64,000 nucleotides of DNA from Rhizobium etli 8C-3. GTDB lineage: Bacteria; Pseudomonadota; Alphaproteobacteria; Rhizobiales; Rhizobiaceae. The translations under genes were made by a program, and so were the position numbers. The DNA is taken from contig NZ_CP017241.1 of NCBI RefSeq assembly GCF_001908375.1, forward strand, positions 1,243,001-1,307,000, written 5' to 3'. The notes beneath the pieces were generated by a model. That model was not told where the DNA came from. It saw only the letters and a program-made list of their open reading frames with translations, and ran no database searches. This document shows positions 1-8,237 of the stretch, one piece after another; within the stretch, counting starts at the first letter, position 1; each line of letters starts with the position of its first letter.

Positions 1-810
1 AAGTCTGTCGATGACCGTGCGAACTTCCGCACGCTGGCGCTCGTCGTCATGGGCCGTGATCCACATGTCGTAGGTGAGCGGCTCGATGATCGGTCCGGCG
101 CGCGTAAGGCCGGGCTCAGCATCGCCTATGAAACATGGCAGCACGCCGCGGCCGGCACCGCCCCTAATCAGGTGAAAGAGCATATGCGGCGTGTTCGTCC
201 AGCCGGTGATCCAATGGTCTAACTGCTCGAAGGTCCATTTGTCCGCCGGTGTGATCGCGATGTCGGTGCCCAGGGATATCCAGTTGCGGTTGTCATTGTC
301 GAAGCTTGCCGCCTGGTAAGCCGCGTGCGCCACCGTTACCGAACGCCGGATCGCGATATTGCCGTTTTCGGGACGGCTGCGCCTTATGGCAATGTGCGCT
401 TCCCGATAGGTGAAATCGACGCCCGCGTCGCAGGTCTTGTAGCACATGCGGAATGGGTCTTTCGGCGTCCAGATTCTTGCCAAGTGATCGGCGATGAAAC
501 GCGACGTCCAGCTGTCGGCGGCCGTCGAAACGATCGGCAGTGTGAGCACTTCGCCGCGCCAGTCGGAGATCGACTGCGCGGCCTCCTGCATCAGGCGCAC
601 GCGCTCCAAAAGCGCCGTGCCGTCCTTTGCCAGCAGATAGCCGGTTGGCCCGCGTGTGAAGAGCGCCCGGCCCGTTGCGCGCTCGAGCGCCAGCATGCGA
701 CGGCCGATCGTGGGCGCGCTGAGGCCGGTCTTTGACGCAGCCGCCGACAGTCCGCCGGCGGTCGCGACATGGAAGAAGAGTTGAAGATCGTCCCAGTTCG
801 CGTCTTTCAT
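1..810 (-). CDS. LysR-family transcriptional regulator, 3' end missing (runs off left edge)
   Basis: Read on the minus strand from an ATG at 810, an open frame of 270 codons runs without a stop to base 1, so the C-terminus lies outside the window. The first 60 residues form the winged helix-turn-helix of LysR proteins: the start MKDANWDDLQLFFHVA is followed by an SAAA...S.PTIGRR...LE segment typical of the DNA-binding helices. The rest resembles the effector-binding domain of the small-subgroup LysR proteins that act alone on a neighbouring gene. The target and the inducer are not visible. The adjacent divergent stretch (811-1086) holds at most a doubtful small frame, so a regulated partner cannot be named. 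Family assignment is confident; function beyond DNA binding is inference. Confidence 0.85.
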   Translation of the reverse strand, partial: MKDANWDDLQLFFHVATAGGLSAAASKTGLSAPTIGRRMLALERATGRALFTRGPTGYLLAKDGTALLERVRLMQEAAQSISDWRGEVLTLPIVSTAADSWTSRFIADHLARIWTPKDPFRMCYKTCDAGVDFTYREAHIAIRRSRPENGNIAIRRSVTVAHAAYQAASFDNDNRNWISLGTDIAITPADKWTFEQLDHWITGWTNTPHMLFHLIRGGAGRGVLPCFIGDAEPGLTRAGPIIEPLTYDMWITAHDDERQRAEVRTVIDRL

Positions 811-902
811 TTTTGAAAACCCCCTTTCTTCCGCAGGCTCTACATTCGGCTGCGGCGAAGGCCTAGTTCAAGCGCTCCAACAGATAGATGGAGAACCCGA
901 CA

Positions 903-1142
903 ATGCTTCTCAACTGGGTAGTTCTTTGCAACGAGCTGGAGACAAGAAACAGGAGCCGCCGCCGCGATCCACTGGCAGACCCGCTCGACGGGCCGGACTG
1001 GGAGGGCCTGCGTTGGCTCCTGCCGCTGATCGTGTGGTTTGGCGCGCGCGACAGTGCCCGCGCGCCCGGCGGCACGGCATGGCGCGTCAGACGTCCGCTT
1101 CGAAGCTCAGGCGCAGCACATGGTGCAGGAATTCAGCATTGA
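903..1142 (+). CDS. doubtful small hypothetical protein
   Basis: An open frame of about 79 codons begins with ATG at 903, with GGAG about nine bases upstream. It contains a basic segment (RNRSRRRD) and a short hydrophobic stretch (WLLPLIVWFG) and then runs into the 3' end of the convergent PilZ-like gene at 1087. I recognise no family. The plausible ribosome binding site and the position divergent from the LysR gene are the only support. The overlap with another gene and the arginine-rich C-terminus typical of GC-rich shadow frames count against it. Confidence 0.22.
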   Translation: MLLNWVVLCNELETRNRSRRRDPLADPLDGPDWEGLRWLLPLIVWFGARDSARAPGGTAWRVRRPLRSSGAAHGAGIQH

Positions 1143-1437
1143 TCAGCATGTTGAAGCTGATCGTTACCAGATCGCCTTCACGCTTGACCACCGTCGAGCC
1201 GATCTCGTCGCGGATGCCGAGGATTTCTAGGAAGAAGTGGTTCGGAACCTCGACCATCCGGCTCACTTCGAGGACGGCGCCGGCGAGATTGATGGTGCGG
1301 ATCAGGCAGCGGACCTGTGTGCCGGTGCTGAGGTGATGGCCGACGAAAATGATCTTGCCGGGTCGGTCGAGCGAGAAATCCCGGTAGGATTTCTCCCGCT
1401 CGTTAGTGTCGTCGTTGAGGTGCGTCTGAAAGGCCAT
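1087..1437 (-). CDS. PilZ-like domain protein
   Basis: A 116-residue soluble protein. ATG codons sit at 1440 and 1437; AGCGGAGG upstream gives better spacing to the second. The core (about residues 35-75) reads like the beta-barrel of the short rhizobial PilZ proteins, with an ...IRTINLAGAVLEV...VPNHFFLEI pattern. PilZ domains normally bind cyclic di-GMP through an upstream RxxxR and a [D/N]-x-S-x-x-G motif. Here the second motif is T-I-N-L-A-G and the arginines are spaced differently (YRDFSLDR), so nucleotide binding may be lost. The gene stands alone with its own ribosome binding site. The fold assignment is moderately sure; a role in cyclic di-GMP signalling is not shown by the sequence. 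Confidence 0.6.
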   Translation of the reverse strand: MAFQTHLNDDTNEREKSYRDFSLDRPGKIIFVGHHLSTGTQVRCLIRTINLAGAVLEVSRMVEVPNHFFLEILGIRDEIGSTVVKREGDLVTISFNMLINAEFLHHVLRLSFEADV

Positions 1438-1777
1438 CATCAGCCTCCGCTCGTTTCACGATTGAAAGGTAACGCATGAATGCTGACAGGTACTGAACGG
1501 GATCAATTGCATTTGAGGCTTATGCGTAGCTGGACGCAAAAAGCCCCTGATATCGGCAAATGGCGCGCGAGCCGGGCGGTCCATTCCGGGGCAATCTTGA
1601 CAAAGCGGGCCGCCTGGCGGATATCAGGGCCGGTTTAGAGGCGCCGGCCGCTCGCGGGTGAAAATCCACGGTGAAGTCCTCGAAGTTCGTCGCAGCCAAA
1701 TCGGTGCATGCTGACTGACGGCAATGCGAGCTCCCCTTTGCAGTCAAAATGGCATGCCTTCCGAAAAGGCTCAGCAC

Positions 1778-2230
1778 ATGACGACCGATCTTACCATCGA
1801 TGAACTGAAGGCGCAGGCAAAGCGGCTTCGCCAGGCGATCGAAACGCGCGGTACTGCGATTTCGCACAGTGCCGCACTCGAACTCGTTGCCCGGCAACTT
1901 GGCGTGCGCGACTGGAATACGCTTTCGGCTCTGGCAACAAAGCCCAACGCGGATCGCGTTTCTGCGCTGTGTGTCGGCTCGCAGGTGCGCGGCCGCTACC
2001 TGAACCAGCCGTTTGTCGGCAAGGTTCTGGCACTTGCAGAGACCGGCGGCGGGTTTCACAAGATCACCATCCATTTCAATGAACCGGTGGATGTCGTGAC
2101 CTTCGAGAGCTTCTCTGCGTTCAGGCAGCGCATCAATGCGCAGATCGACACGAACGGCATCTCGCCCCGCAAGACATCGAACGGACAGCCGCATCTGATA
2201 CTCGACATCTATCCGCGGCAGAAGTCCTGA
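1778..2230 (+). CDS. Glyoxalase_8-type small protein (DUF-like)
   Basis: A 150-residue protein. The first 50 residues match the N-terminal module annotated as glyoxalase superfamily (Glyoxalase_8): ELKAQAKRLR followed by RGTAISHSAALELVARQLG and RDWNTLSAL. The remainder (about 60-150) forms a predicted beta-rich tail with no enzyme signature I recognise. The usual metal ligands of glyoxalase/bleomycin-resistance enzymes are not evident, so catalysis should not be assumed. The frame is open further upstream (ATG at 1724 and 1754), but ATG at 1778 has AAGG about ten bases before it and starts the conserved part. It is a single gene with no obvious operon partner. Confidence 0.7.
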   Translation: MTTDLTIDELKAQAKRLRQAIETRGTAISHSAALELVARQLGVRDWNTLSALATKPNADRVSALCVGSQVRGRYLNQPFVGKVLALAETGGGFHKITIHFNEPVDVVTFESFSAFRQRINAQIDTNGISPRKTSNGQPHLILDIYPRQKS

Positions 2231-2373
2231 CCTTGGTTCTTGATCGTCGCTGCGGTTGCAGCGGCGTCGGCCTCCTTCAGCGCCGCGGCGTGCGCCATCC
2301 AGCCCGCTGCTGCGATGAGGGTTGCAAGCCGCGATGGCTGCAGCGAGGAACGGAGCCGCCCGGACGGGCGCAT
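2209..2373 (-). CDS. possible small membrane-associated peptide
   Basis: A 54-residue frame starting MRPSGRLRSS, with GGAGG just upstream though spaced only two bases from the ATG. An alternative ATG lies at 2382. It has a basic N-terminus, an alanine-rich hydrophobic stretch (ATLIAAAGWMAHAAA) and a polar tail. It overlaps the 3' end of the convergent Glyoxalase_8 gene by 22 bases. I recognise no family. The alanine-rich composition is also what random reading of GC-rich DNA gives, so this is a weak call included because the 220-base gap otherwise holds nothing. Confidence 0.25.
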   Translation of the reverse strand: MRPSGRLRSSLQPSRLATLIAAAGWMAHAAALKEADAAATAATIKNQGQDFCRG

Positions 2374-2450
2374 GTCCTCCATCCTTTCTGATGAAGTCAG
2401 CAAACCACCGGCTCTTCTTTCGCACAGTCAGATCATTTAGCGAGGCAGCG

Positions 2451-3248
2451 CTACGCCTTCAGCAGCCATTCGTGCTCGGGCGCATTGTGGAACTTCCAGA
2501 TGCGCTTCGGACCAGCCATGACGTTGAGATAGTAAAGGTCGTAGCCGTGGCAGGCAGCACAGGGGTGGTAGCCCTTCGGAACCAGGGTCACGTCGCCGTC
2601 TTCCAGCACCATCACCTCGTCCAGCGATCGGTCGTCGGTATAGACGCGCTGGAAGCCGAAGCCTTGCGGCGGGTTCAGGCGGTGGTAATAGGTCTCTTCG
2701 AGGAAGCTTTCGTTCGGCAGGTTGTCCTGGTCGTGCTTGTGCGGCGGATAGGAAGAGGTATGACCGCCCGGCGTGATGACTTCGACGACCAGCAAAGAAT
2801 GCGCCGAACTGTCGTTCTCCGGCATGATGTTGTTGACGTAGCGGACATTCGTGCCCTTGCCGCGCGTGAGCGCGGGATGCGTGCCCGGCGGAATGGCCTT
2901 CGCCTCGTAGGTGCCGCCGCCCGGTGCCGAGCAGACGGCGAGTTCCAGATCGGTCTCGGCCGTCACCGACCAGGTCGATTCCATCGGGATATAAAGCGCA
3001 TGCGGGCTGCCCTCGAACGGGCTCATGCGTTCGCCGAGCGTCCCGAAATCCTTTGTGCCGGCCTTCGCCTTGCCCTTGCCACTCACCCAGACGAGGCAGA
3101 CCTCGCGGTCGGCGGTCTCGCCGGATGCAGTTTCGCCCGGCTTCAGCCGGTGGAGGTCGAAGCCCACATAGGTCCAGCCGGCATTCTCCGGCGTGACATG
3201 GGTGACGCAGCCGTTCATGCCGTTCGGCTTGACCTTGAGATTGGGCAT
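2451..3248 (-). CDS. iolB: 5-deoxy-glucuronate isomerase
   Basis: A 265-residue cytosolic cupin enzyme. IolB converts 5-deoxy-D-glucuronate to 2-deoxy-5-keto-D-gluconate, the step after IolD and before the IolC kinase in myo-inositol breakdown. Visible family features are the two cupin barrels, the metal-site region with PGGHTSSYPPHKHD (residues about 170-185), an EETYYHRLNPPQGFGFQRVYT block and the C-terminal YYLNVMAGP. The start at 3248 (MPNLKVKPNG) is preceded by an AAGGAG-type site in TTACAAGGAGAAACCACC. It is the last gene of the minus-strand series iolC-iolD-iolE-iolB, 164 bases after iolE, a gap filled by repeat-like sequence. Complete and of normal length. Confidence 0.96.
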   Translation of the reverse strand: MPNLKVKPNGMNGCVTHVTPENAGWTYVGFDLHRLKPGETASGETADREVCLVWVSGKGKAKAGTKDFGTLGERMSPFEGSPHALYIPMESTWSVTAETDLELAVCSAPGGGTYEAKAIPPGTHPALTRGKGTNVRYVNNIMPENDSSAHSLLVVEVITPGGHTSSYPPHKHDQDNLPNESFLEETYYHRLNPPQGFGFQRVYTDDRSLDEVMVLEDGDVTLVPKGYHPCAACHGYDLYYLNVMAGPKRIWKFHNAPEHEWLLKA

Positions 3249-3269
3249 GGTGGTTTCTCCTTGTAAGCT

Positions 3270-3390
3270 CAGGGCAGGGGCCCTCATCCGGCTGTCGCCA
3301 CATTCTCGCCTAAGGGCTGAATCGATATGCCGCGCCGCAGCGTTGTTCTCTCTCCCCGGTGGGAAGAGTGCCAGAAGGGCAAATGAGCGG
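3270..3390. repeat. degenerate rhizobial intergenic palindromic (RIME-like) repeat
   Basis: The iolE-iolB gap contains GGGGCCCTCATCCGGCTGTC followed by an imperfect inverted segment (CTCTCCCC...GGGAAGAG around 3349-3367). This wording resembles the short palindromic elements scattered between genes in rhizobia. The match is by eye and the stem is imperfect, so it may be a decayed copy. It could alter the stability of the iolB end of the transcript. Confidence 0.35.
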
Positions 3391-3412
3391 GAGCGTGGCT
3401 CCGGCTATCCAA

Positions 3413-4312
3413 TCAACCCTTGTCCAATCCAGCTTCCTTCGCAAGACTCTTCAGTGCCTTCAGCCCCATCGACTGATACTCGAACGGATTGCGCTTGAGC
3501 GGGTCCTGCTCGGCTTCGATAACCAGCCAGCCCTCGTAACCGTGTTCGGCGGCGACCTTGAGGACCGGTAGGAAATCGACGCCGCCCTCCTTGTCGCCGG
3601 GAACCGTAAAGACGCCGCGGCGCACGCCTTCGAGGAAGGAGAGTTTGTCAGCCTCGACCTGGTTGCGGATTACCGGGCGAACGTTCTTCGCGTGGATATG
3701 GCGCACGCGATGCATGTACTTCTTGGCGACTTCCACCGGATCTGTGCCGCCGAACCAGGCGTGTCCCGTGTCGAGCAGCAGCTTCGTTGCCGGGCCGGTA
3801 TTTTCCATCAGCTTGTCGATCTCGGCACCTGTCTGCACGACCGTGCCCATATGGTGATGATAGACGAGATCGATGCCCTGAGCAGCACAATATTGGGCGA
3901 TCGCCTCTATATCGGCGCCGAACTTCTCCCACTGATCGTCGGCGAGAACCGGCTTGTCGACAAGAGCCTTGCTGTCGTTGCCGTGGATGGCGTTCGACGT
4001 TTCGCAGACGATGCACACTTTGCAATCATTGGCCTTGAGCATGTCGAGATGCGGCTGGATCGCTTGTCTTTCGTCCTCAACGCTGTGGTCGAGGAGGTTC
4101 AGCGAGTGCCAGCCGGATACGAATACGAGTTTGTGCGCGGCGAGCACTCTTTTCAGTTCGTGGCCGTCGGACGGCATCTTGTGGCCCTTCTCGATGCCAT
4201 CGAATCCGATCTTCTCGCAATCGCTGAGGCAGTCCTCGAGCGTCAAATGGGCGCCGATCGTGCGGTCGTCGTCATTGCTCCAGGCGATGGGGTTGGTCCC
4301 GTAGCGGATCAT
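3413..4312 (-). CDS. iolE: myo-inosose-2 dehydratase
   Basis: A 299-residue TIM-barrel enzyme of the AP-endonuclease-2/xylose-isomerase-like superfamily. IolE removes water from 2-keto-myo-inositol (scyllo-inosose) to give the dione used by IolD. Seen in the sequence: [16 protein letters not shown] at the start, YHHHMGT near residue 155, [12 protein letters not shown] near 185, HIHAKNVR near 210 and VIEAEQDP near 270, which together carry the conserved metal-binding His, Asp and Glu residues. Two consecutive ATGs (4315, 4312) follow CCCGGAGAC; I chose the second, which gives the better spacing and the family N-terminus. It begins 22 bases after the iolD stop, so the two are surely co-transcribed. 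Confidence 0.96.
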   Translation of the reverse strand: MIRYGTNPIAWSNDDDRTIGAHLTLEDCLSDCEKIGFDGIEKGHKMPSDGHELKRVLAAHKLVFVSGWHSLNLLDHSVEDERQAIQPHLDMLKANDCKVCIVCETSNAIHGNDSKALVDKPVLADDQWEKFGADIEAIAQYCAAQGIDLVYHHHMGTVVQTGAEIDKLMENTGPATKLLLDTGHAWFGGTDPVEVAKKYMHRVRHIHAKNVRPVIRNQVEADKLSFLEGVRRGVFTVPGDKEGGVDFLPVLKVAAEHGYEGWLVIEAEQDPLKRNPFEYQSMGLKALKSLAKEAGLDKG

Positions 4313-4334
4313 CATTGTCTCCGGGTATCGTGAT

Positions 4335-6179
4335 TTAGCGTTGATGCTTGCGCGCTTCGACATAGCTCTTGCGCGCCTTGTTGACCTGTTCGCGCGGGCT
4401 CACCTCGGGAACGGCGACATCCCACCAGTGACCGCCGGCTTGTGTCGTGATCAGCGGGTCGGTATCGATGACGAAGACCGAGGTACGGTCGTTCTTCTTC
4501 GAATCGGCAATCGCCCTCTCCAGTTCGGCAATCGAAGAAACCTTGACCGCGATGGCGCCCATGCTCTCGGCATGCGCCCGAAAGTCGATCTCCGGCGTTA
4601 CCTGGTGGTAGGAGTCCTTCAGCAGGTTGTTGAAGTTCGCACCGCCCGTTTCCATCTGTAGGCGGTTGATGCAGCCGTAGCCGCGATTGTCGAGCAGGAC
4701 CACGTTCACCTTGACGCCCATCATCACCGAGGTTGCGAGCTCGGAGTTCAGCATCATGTAGGAGCCGTCACCGACGAGGACGAAAACCTCCTTGTCCGGC
4801 TTCGCCATCTTTGCGCCGAGTCCGCCGGCGATTTCGTAGCCCATGCAGGAGAAGCCGTATTCCATGTGGTAGCTGCCAGGGGCTGTTGCCGGCCACAGCT
4901 TGTGCATCTCGCCCGGCAGGCCGCCAGCGGCGCAAAGGCCGATCGCCTTTTCCAGTTCGATCGAGCGTGTCACCGCGCCGATCACTTGCGCATCCGAGGG
5001 GAGGGCGACGTTGCTGGAAGCCATCGCCTTGTTGGCGGCATCCATCCAGACGTTCTTTTCCTGCATTGCTCTTTGCGCGAGTGCCGCCGGTGCCTTCCAG
5101 CCGCCAAGCCCTTTCGACAGCGCTTTCAGGCCTTCGCGGGCGTCGGCGACAAGCGGCTGAGCGTCATGCTTGTAGGCATCGTAGGCGGCGATGTTGAGGC
5201 CAAGCATCTTCAGCTTGTCGTTCTTGAACAGCGCCCAGGAGCCGGTCGTGAAGTCCTGGCAGCGCGTGCCGACGGCGATGATGAGGTCGGTTTCTTCGGC
5301 AATGGCGTTGGCAGCCGAAGTGCCCGTGACGCCGACGGAGCCGAGCGCCAGAGGGTGGCGCTCGTCGATCGAGGATTTGCCGGCCTGGCTGACGACGACA
5401 GGAATGCCGTGGGCCTCGGCGAAGGCTTCAAGTTCCTGCGTCGCCTGGGAATAGAGAACGCCCCCGCCGGAGATGATTACCGGCTTTTCGGCTGATTTGA
5501 CGAGCGTGATCGCAGAGGCAAGTTCATCGGCGTCCGGCTGCGGACGGCGGATCGTCCAGACCTTTTCTTCGAAGAGGCTCTCCGGATAGTCGAAGGCTTC
5601 CGCCTGGACGTCCTGGCAGAGCGAGAGCGTAACCGGGCCGCAATCCAGCGGATCGGTCAAGACCTGCATGGCGCGCTTCAGCGCTGTGATGATCTGCTCG
5701 GGGCGGGTAATGCGGTCGAAATAGCGCGAGACCGCGCGAAAGGCATCGTTGGCCGATACCGTGCCGTCGCCCCAGTCCTCGATCTGCTGCAGCACCGGAT
5801 CTGGCGCGCGGTTGGCGAAGACATCGCCCGGCAGGAAGAGCACCGGGATGCGGTTGACATGTGCGACACCGGCCGCCGTCACCATATTCAGTGCGCCGGG
5901 GCCGATCGAAGTCGTGCATGCCATGAACCGCTGGCGGAAGCTTGCCTTTGCATAGGCGATCGCCGCATGCGCCATGCCCTGTTCGTTATGGGCGCGATAG
6001 GTGGGCAGCTCGCCGCGCACCTGATAGAGCGCTTCGCCGATGCCGGCGACATTGCCATGGCCGAAGATCGCCCAGACGCCACCGAAGATCGGCACCTTTT
6101 TGCCGTCGACGACGCTCATCTGCTTCTTCAGGAAATGCGCAACAGCCTGCGCCATCGTCAATCGGATCGTCTTGCCCAT
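4335..6179 (-). CDS. iolD: 3D-(3,5/4)-trihydroxycyclohexane-1,2-dione acylhydrolase (decyclizing)
   Basis: A 614-residue thiamine-diphosphate enzyme that opens the inositol-derived ring to 5-deoxy-D-glucuronate. The three-domain layout of the acetolactate-synthase family is visible: an N-terminal domain with the catalytic-type glutamate at 66 ([10 protein letters not shown]), a central domain around 220-360 ([13 protein letters not shown]), and a C-terminal cofactor domain with [11 protein letters not shown] at 470-480 ending in LLDNRGYG at 495-502, the thiamine-diphosphate/magnesium motif. Full length for the family. It lies 24 bases after iolC and 22 before iolE, in one polycistronic unit presumably repressed by IolR. 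Confidence 0.96.
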   Translation of the reverse strand: MGKTIRLTMAQAVAHFLKKQMSVVDGKKVPIFGGVWAIFGHGNVAGIGEALYQVRGELPTYRAHNEQGMAHAAIAYAKASFRQRFMACTTSIGPGALNMVTAAGVAHVNRIPVLFLPGDVFANRAPDPVLQQIEDWGDGTVSANDAFRAVSRYFDRITRPEQIITALKRAMQVLTDPLDCGPVTLSLCQDVQAEAFDYPESLFEEKVWTIRRPQPDADELASAITLVKSAEKPVIISGGGVLYSQATQELEAFAEAHGIPVVVSQAGKSSIDERHPLALGSVGVTGTSAANAIAEETDLIIAVGTRCQDFTTGSWALFKNDKLKMLGLNIAAYDAYKHDAQPLVADAREGLKALSKGLGGWKAPAALAQRAMQEKNVWMDAANKAMASSNVALPSDAQVIGAVTRSIELEKAIGLCAAGGLPGEMHKLWPATAPGSYHMEYGFSCMGYEIAGGLGAKMAKPDKEVFVLVGDGSYMMLNSELATSVMMGVKVNVVLLDNRGYGCINRLQMETGGANFNNLLKDSYHQVTPEIDFRAHAESMGAIAVKVSSIAELERAIADSKKNDRTSVFVIDTDPLITTQAGGHWWDVAVPEVSPREQVNKARKSYVEARKHQR

Positions 6180-6203
6180 CGGGCACCTCCCAAATGCTCT
6201 TAA

Positions 6204-8138
6204 TTAATGCAGGCCGCGGGTTTTCAACCAGGCCTCGGTCAGTCGGCGGAAGCGTCCGGCCATATCGGCGATCGCTTCCTCGTCATCCATGTTGCCGGAG
6301 AGCCAGGCGCGCGCTGCGTCGGCAAATATGGTGCGCCCGACGGCAAAGCCTTTTACCGAGGGGGCGGCAAGCGTCGCCTCGAAGCCCTTCACGAGCTCTT
6401 CGGCCGGCGCCTCCAGCCCGAGCAGCACGATACCGCGGCACCACGGATCGTTCCTGGCGATCACGGCGTCGATCTTCCTCCAGGCAGACGTCGAAGCCTG
6501 CGGCTCCAGCTTCCACCAGTCCGGCTTGATACCGAGCGCGTAAAGCTCTTCCATCGCCGTCGAGATCGTGTCGTCGCCCAGCGGGCCATTCTTGCTGGCG
6601 ATGATTTCCACCAGCAGTTCGCGGCCGACCTTGCGCGCAGCCTCAAAGAGTGTGCGCAGCTTCTCCTGCTGCTCGCCCTTTAGATCAGCCGGATCGTCTG
6701 GATGATAAAAGCACAGGCACTTGATGCAGTGGTCGAGCGGCCATTCGACAAGCTGCGAGCCGATATCCTGGCTGAACTCGAAGCGCAGTGGCTTGGAACC
6801 TGGCAATTCGACCGGCCGGCCGATCCAGGAAAAATTCTTGCTCGCCGCATCGAAGAAGGCGTCACGGCCGAACCGCTCGTCGATCAGCATACCGTAGCCG
6901 TCGCGGCCGCCGGCAACGCGCGCTGCCGCTTCGACGGCCAACCGCTTGAAGGCGACGATCTTCTTGTAGTCGACGCCCAACTCGTCGCAAACGCTGGTGA
7001 GTTGCGACCGATGGTCGATCGCAAGTGCCATCAACAGCGGAATATCGCCCTTTCGAGTCGAAGCCCAGTGAATGTGGTTGATCGCCTCGTCCTTGCGTAG
7101 CGCACGCTGCTCGCTACCGTTCTTCAGGAAGAAATCGAGCTCTGCCCAGGTTGGATATTCCGGCGAGCAGAGCAGGCGGGAGACGGCGAAGGCACCGCAT
7201 GCGTTGGCCCAGGTGGCGCAGGTCTTCAGCGGCTCGTCCTTCAGCCAGCCGCGCAGGAAACCGGACATGAAGGCGTCGCCGGCGCCGAGCACGTTGAAGA
7301 CCTCGATGGGGAAGCCCTGGCCGATGATGCCTGTTTCCAGATCGTCGGCAATCGGTCCGTCGTAGACGATGCAGCCCATCGCGCCACGCTTCAGCACGAT
7401 CGTTGCCGGCGAGAGGCGGCGGATTTCCTTGAGCGCGCCGAGCACGTCATCCGCGCCGGAGGCGATCAGGATTTCCTCCTCTGTGCCGACAATGAGGTCG
7501 CAATCGGCCAGCGTCTCCTTCATCTTGGAAGAGACGCGGTCGGACTTCACATAGCGCTCGAAGCCTTCGGCATGGCCGGCAAGTCCCCAGAGATTCGGCC
7601 GGTAGTCGATGTCGAAGATCACCTTGCGGCCATTCGCCTTGGCGATCCGGATCGCCTTTCGCTGCGCAGCCTCGGTGTTCGGTCGCGAGAAATGTGTGCC
7701 GGAAACGAGAACGGCGCGTGACGACCGGATGAAATCCTCGTCGATATCGCCTTCGTCGAGCGCCATGTCGGCGCAGTCCGAGCGATAGAAGATCATCGGC
7801 GAAACGCCCTCGGCCTCCACCGCAAGCAAAACGAGTGCCGTCAGCCGCTCGATGTCTGTCCGGATACCCTTAGTCTCCACACCTTCGCGCGCTGACTGCT
7901 CGATGATGAAGCGGCCCATCTGTTCGTTGCCGACGCGGGTGATCAGGGCGGACTTGAGGCCGAGGCGCGCCGTGCCGATGGCGATATTGGCCGGGCAGCC
8001 GCCGACGGATTTGGCGAACGATCCGATGTCTTCCAGCCGCGAACCGATCTGCTGGCCGTAAAGATCGACGGAAGAGCGGCCGATGGTGATTACATCAAGA
8101 TACGGCTCGGGCTGCAGACCCGGATTGAATTGTGCCAT
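6204..8138 (-). CDS. iolC: 5-dehydro-2-deoxygluconokinase fused to DUF2090 aldolase-like domain
   Basis: A 644-residue two-domain protein. Residues about 14-335 are a PfkB-family sugar kinase: the start YLDVITIGRSSVDLYGQQIG, the ribokinase-type GG at 46-47, and the C-terminal NVLGAGDAFMSGF with the catalytic-base aspartate at 288. It phosphorylates 2-deoxy-5-keto-D-gluconate. Residues about 345-644 are a DUF2090 domain (MALAIDHRSQL..., LPGSKPLRFEF..., VKGFAVGRTIF), a TIM-barrel relative of class I aldolases. In proteobacteria this domain is proposed to cleave the kinase product to malonate semialdehyde and dihydroxyacetone phosphate, replacing a separate IolJ; no iolJ is present in the window. 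ATG at 8138 follows GGGAGGACATC. It heads the iolCDEB run, with a candidate IolR operator about 90 bases upstream. Confidence 0.94.
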   Translation of the reverse strand: MAQFNPGLQPEPYLDVITIGRSSVDLYGQQIGSRLEDIGSFAKSVGGCPANIAIGTARLGLKSALITRVGNEQMGRFIIEQSAREGVETKGIRTDIERLTALVLLAVEAEGVSPMIFYRSDCADMALDEGDIDEDFIRSSRAVLVSGTHFSRPNTEAAQRKAIRIAKANGRKVIFDIDYRPNLWGLAGHAEGFERYVKSDRVSSKMKETLADCDLIVGTEEEILIASGADDVLGALKEIRRLSPATIVLKRGAMGCIVYDGPIADDLETGIIGQGFPIEVFNVLGAGDAFMSGFLRGWLKDEPLKTCATWANACGAFAVSRLLCSPEYPTWAELDFFLKNGSEQRALRKDEAINHIHWASTRKGDIPLLMALAIDHRSQLTSVCDELGVDYKKIVAFKRLAVEAAARVAGGRDGYGMLIDERFGRDAFFDAASKNFSWIGRPVELPGSKPLRFEFSQDIGSQLVEWPLDHCIKCLCFYHPDDPADLKGEQQEKLRTLFEAARKVGRELLVEIIASKNGPLGDDTISTAMEELYALGIKPDWWKLEPQASTSAWRKIDAVIARNDPWCRGIVLLGLEAPAEELVKGFEATLAAPSVKGFAVGRTIFADAARAWLSGNMDDEEAIADMAGRFRRLTEAWLKTRGLH

Positions 8139-8223
8139 GATGTCCTCCCGCTAGATTACTGCAGGACCCTGCCGCCTGCTGATTTTGAATAATGAAACAT
8201 CGGTTCCGAGTTTTTGTCAATTC

Positions 8224-8237
8224 GGAATGTTTATTCC
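8224..8237. promoter_or_regulatory. candidate IolR operator upstream of iolC (GGAA-N6-TTCC)
   Basis: The sequence GGAATGTTTATTCC is an exact GGAA-N6-TTCC inverted motif, 86 bases upstream of the iolC start. It overlaps the last codons and stop of iolR (8231-8233). As I recall, this motif was reported as the likely IolR recognition sequence in Sinorhizobium meliloti. Its position suits repression of the iolCDEB transcript. Confidence 0.6.

Noticed and set aside
1520..2425. Long minus-strand open frame (about 300 codons)
   Set aside because: It runs antisense through the Glyoxalase_8 gene, its protein is arginine- and cysteine-rich with no family pattern, and it has no ribosome binding site.
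2322..3266. Plus-strand frame of 314 codons over iolB
   Set aside because: It is antisense to an unmistakable iolB; length comes from GC-rich codon bias in the opposite frame.
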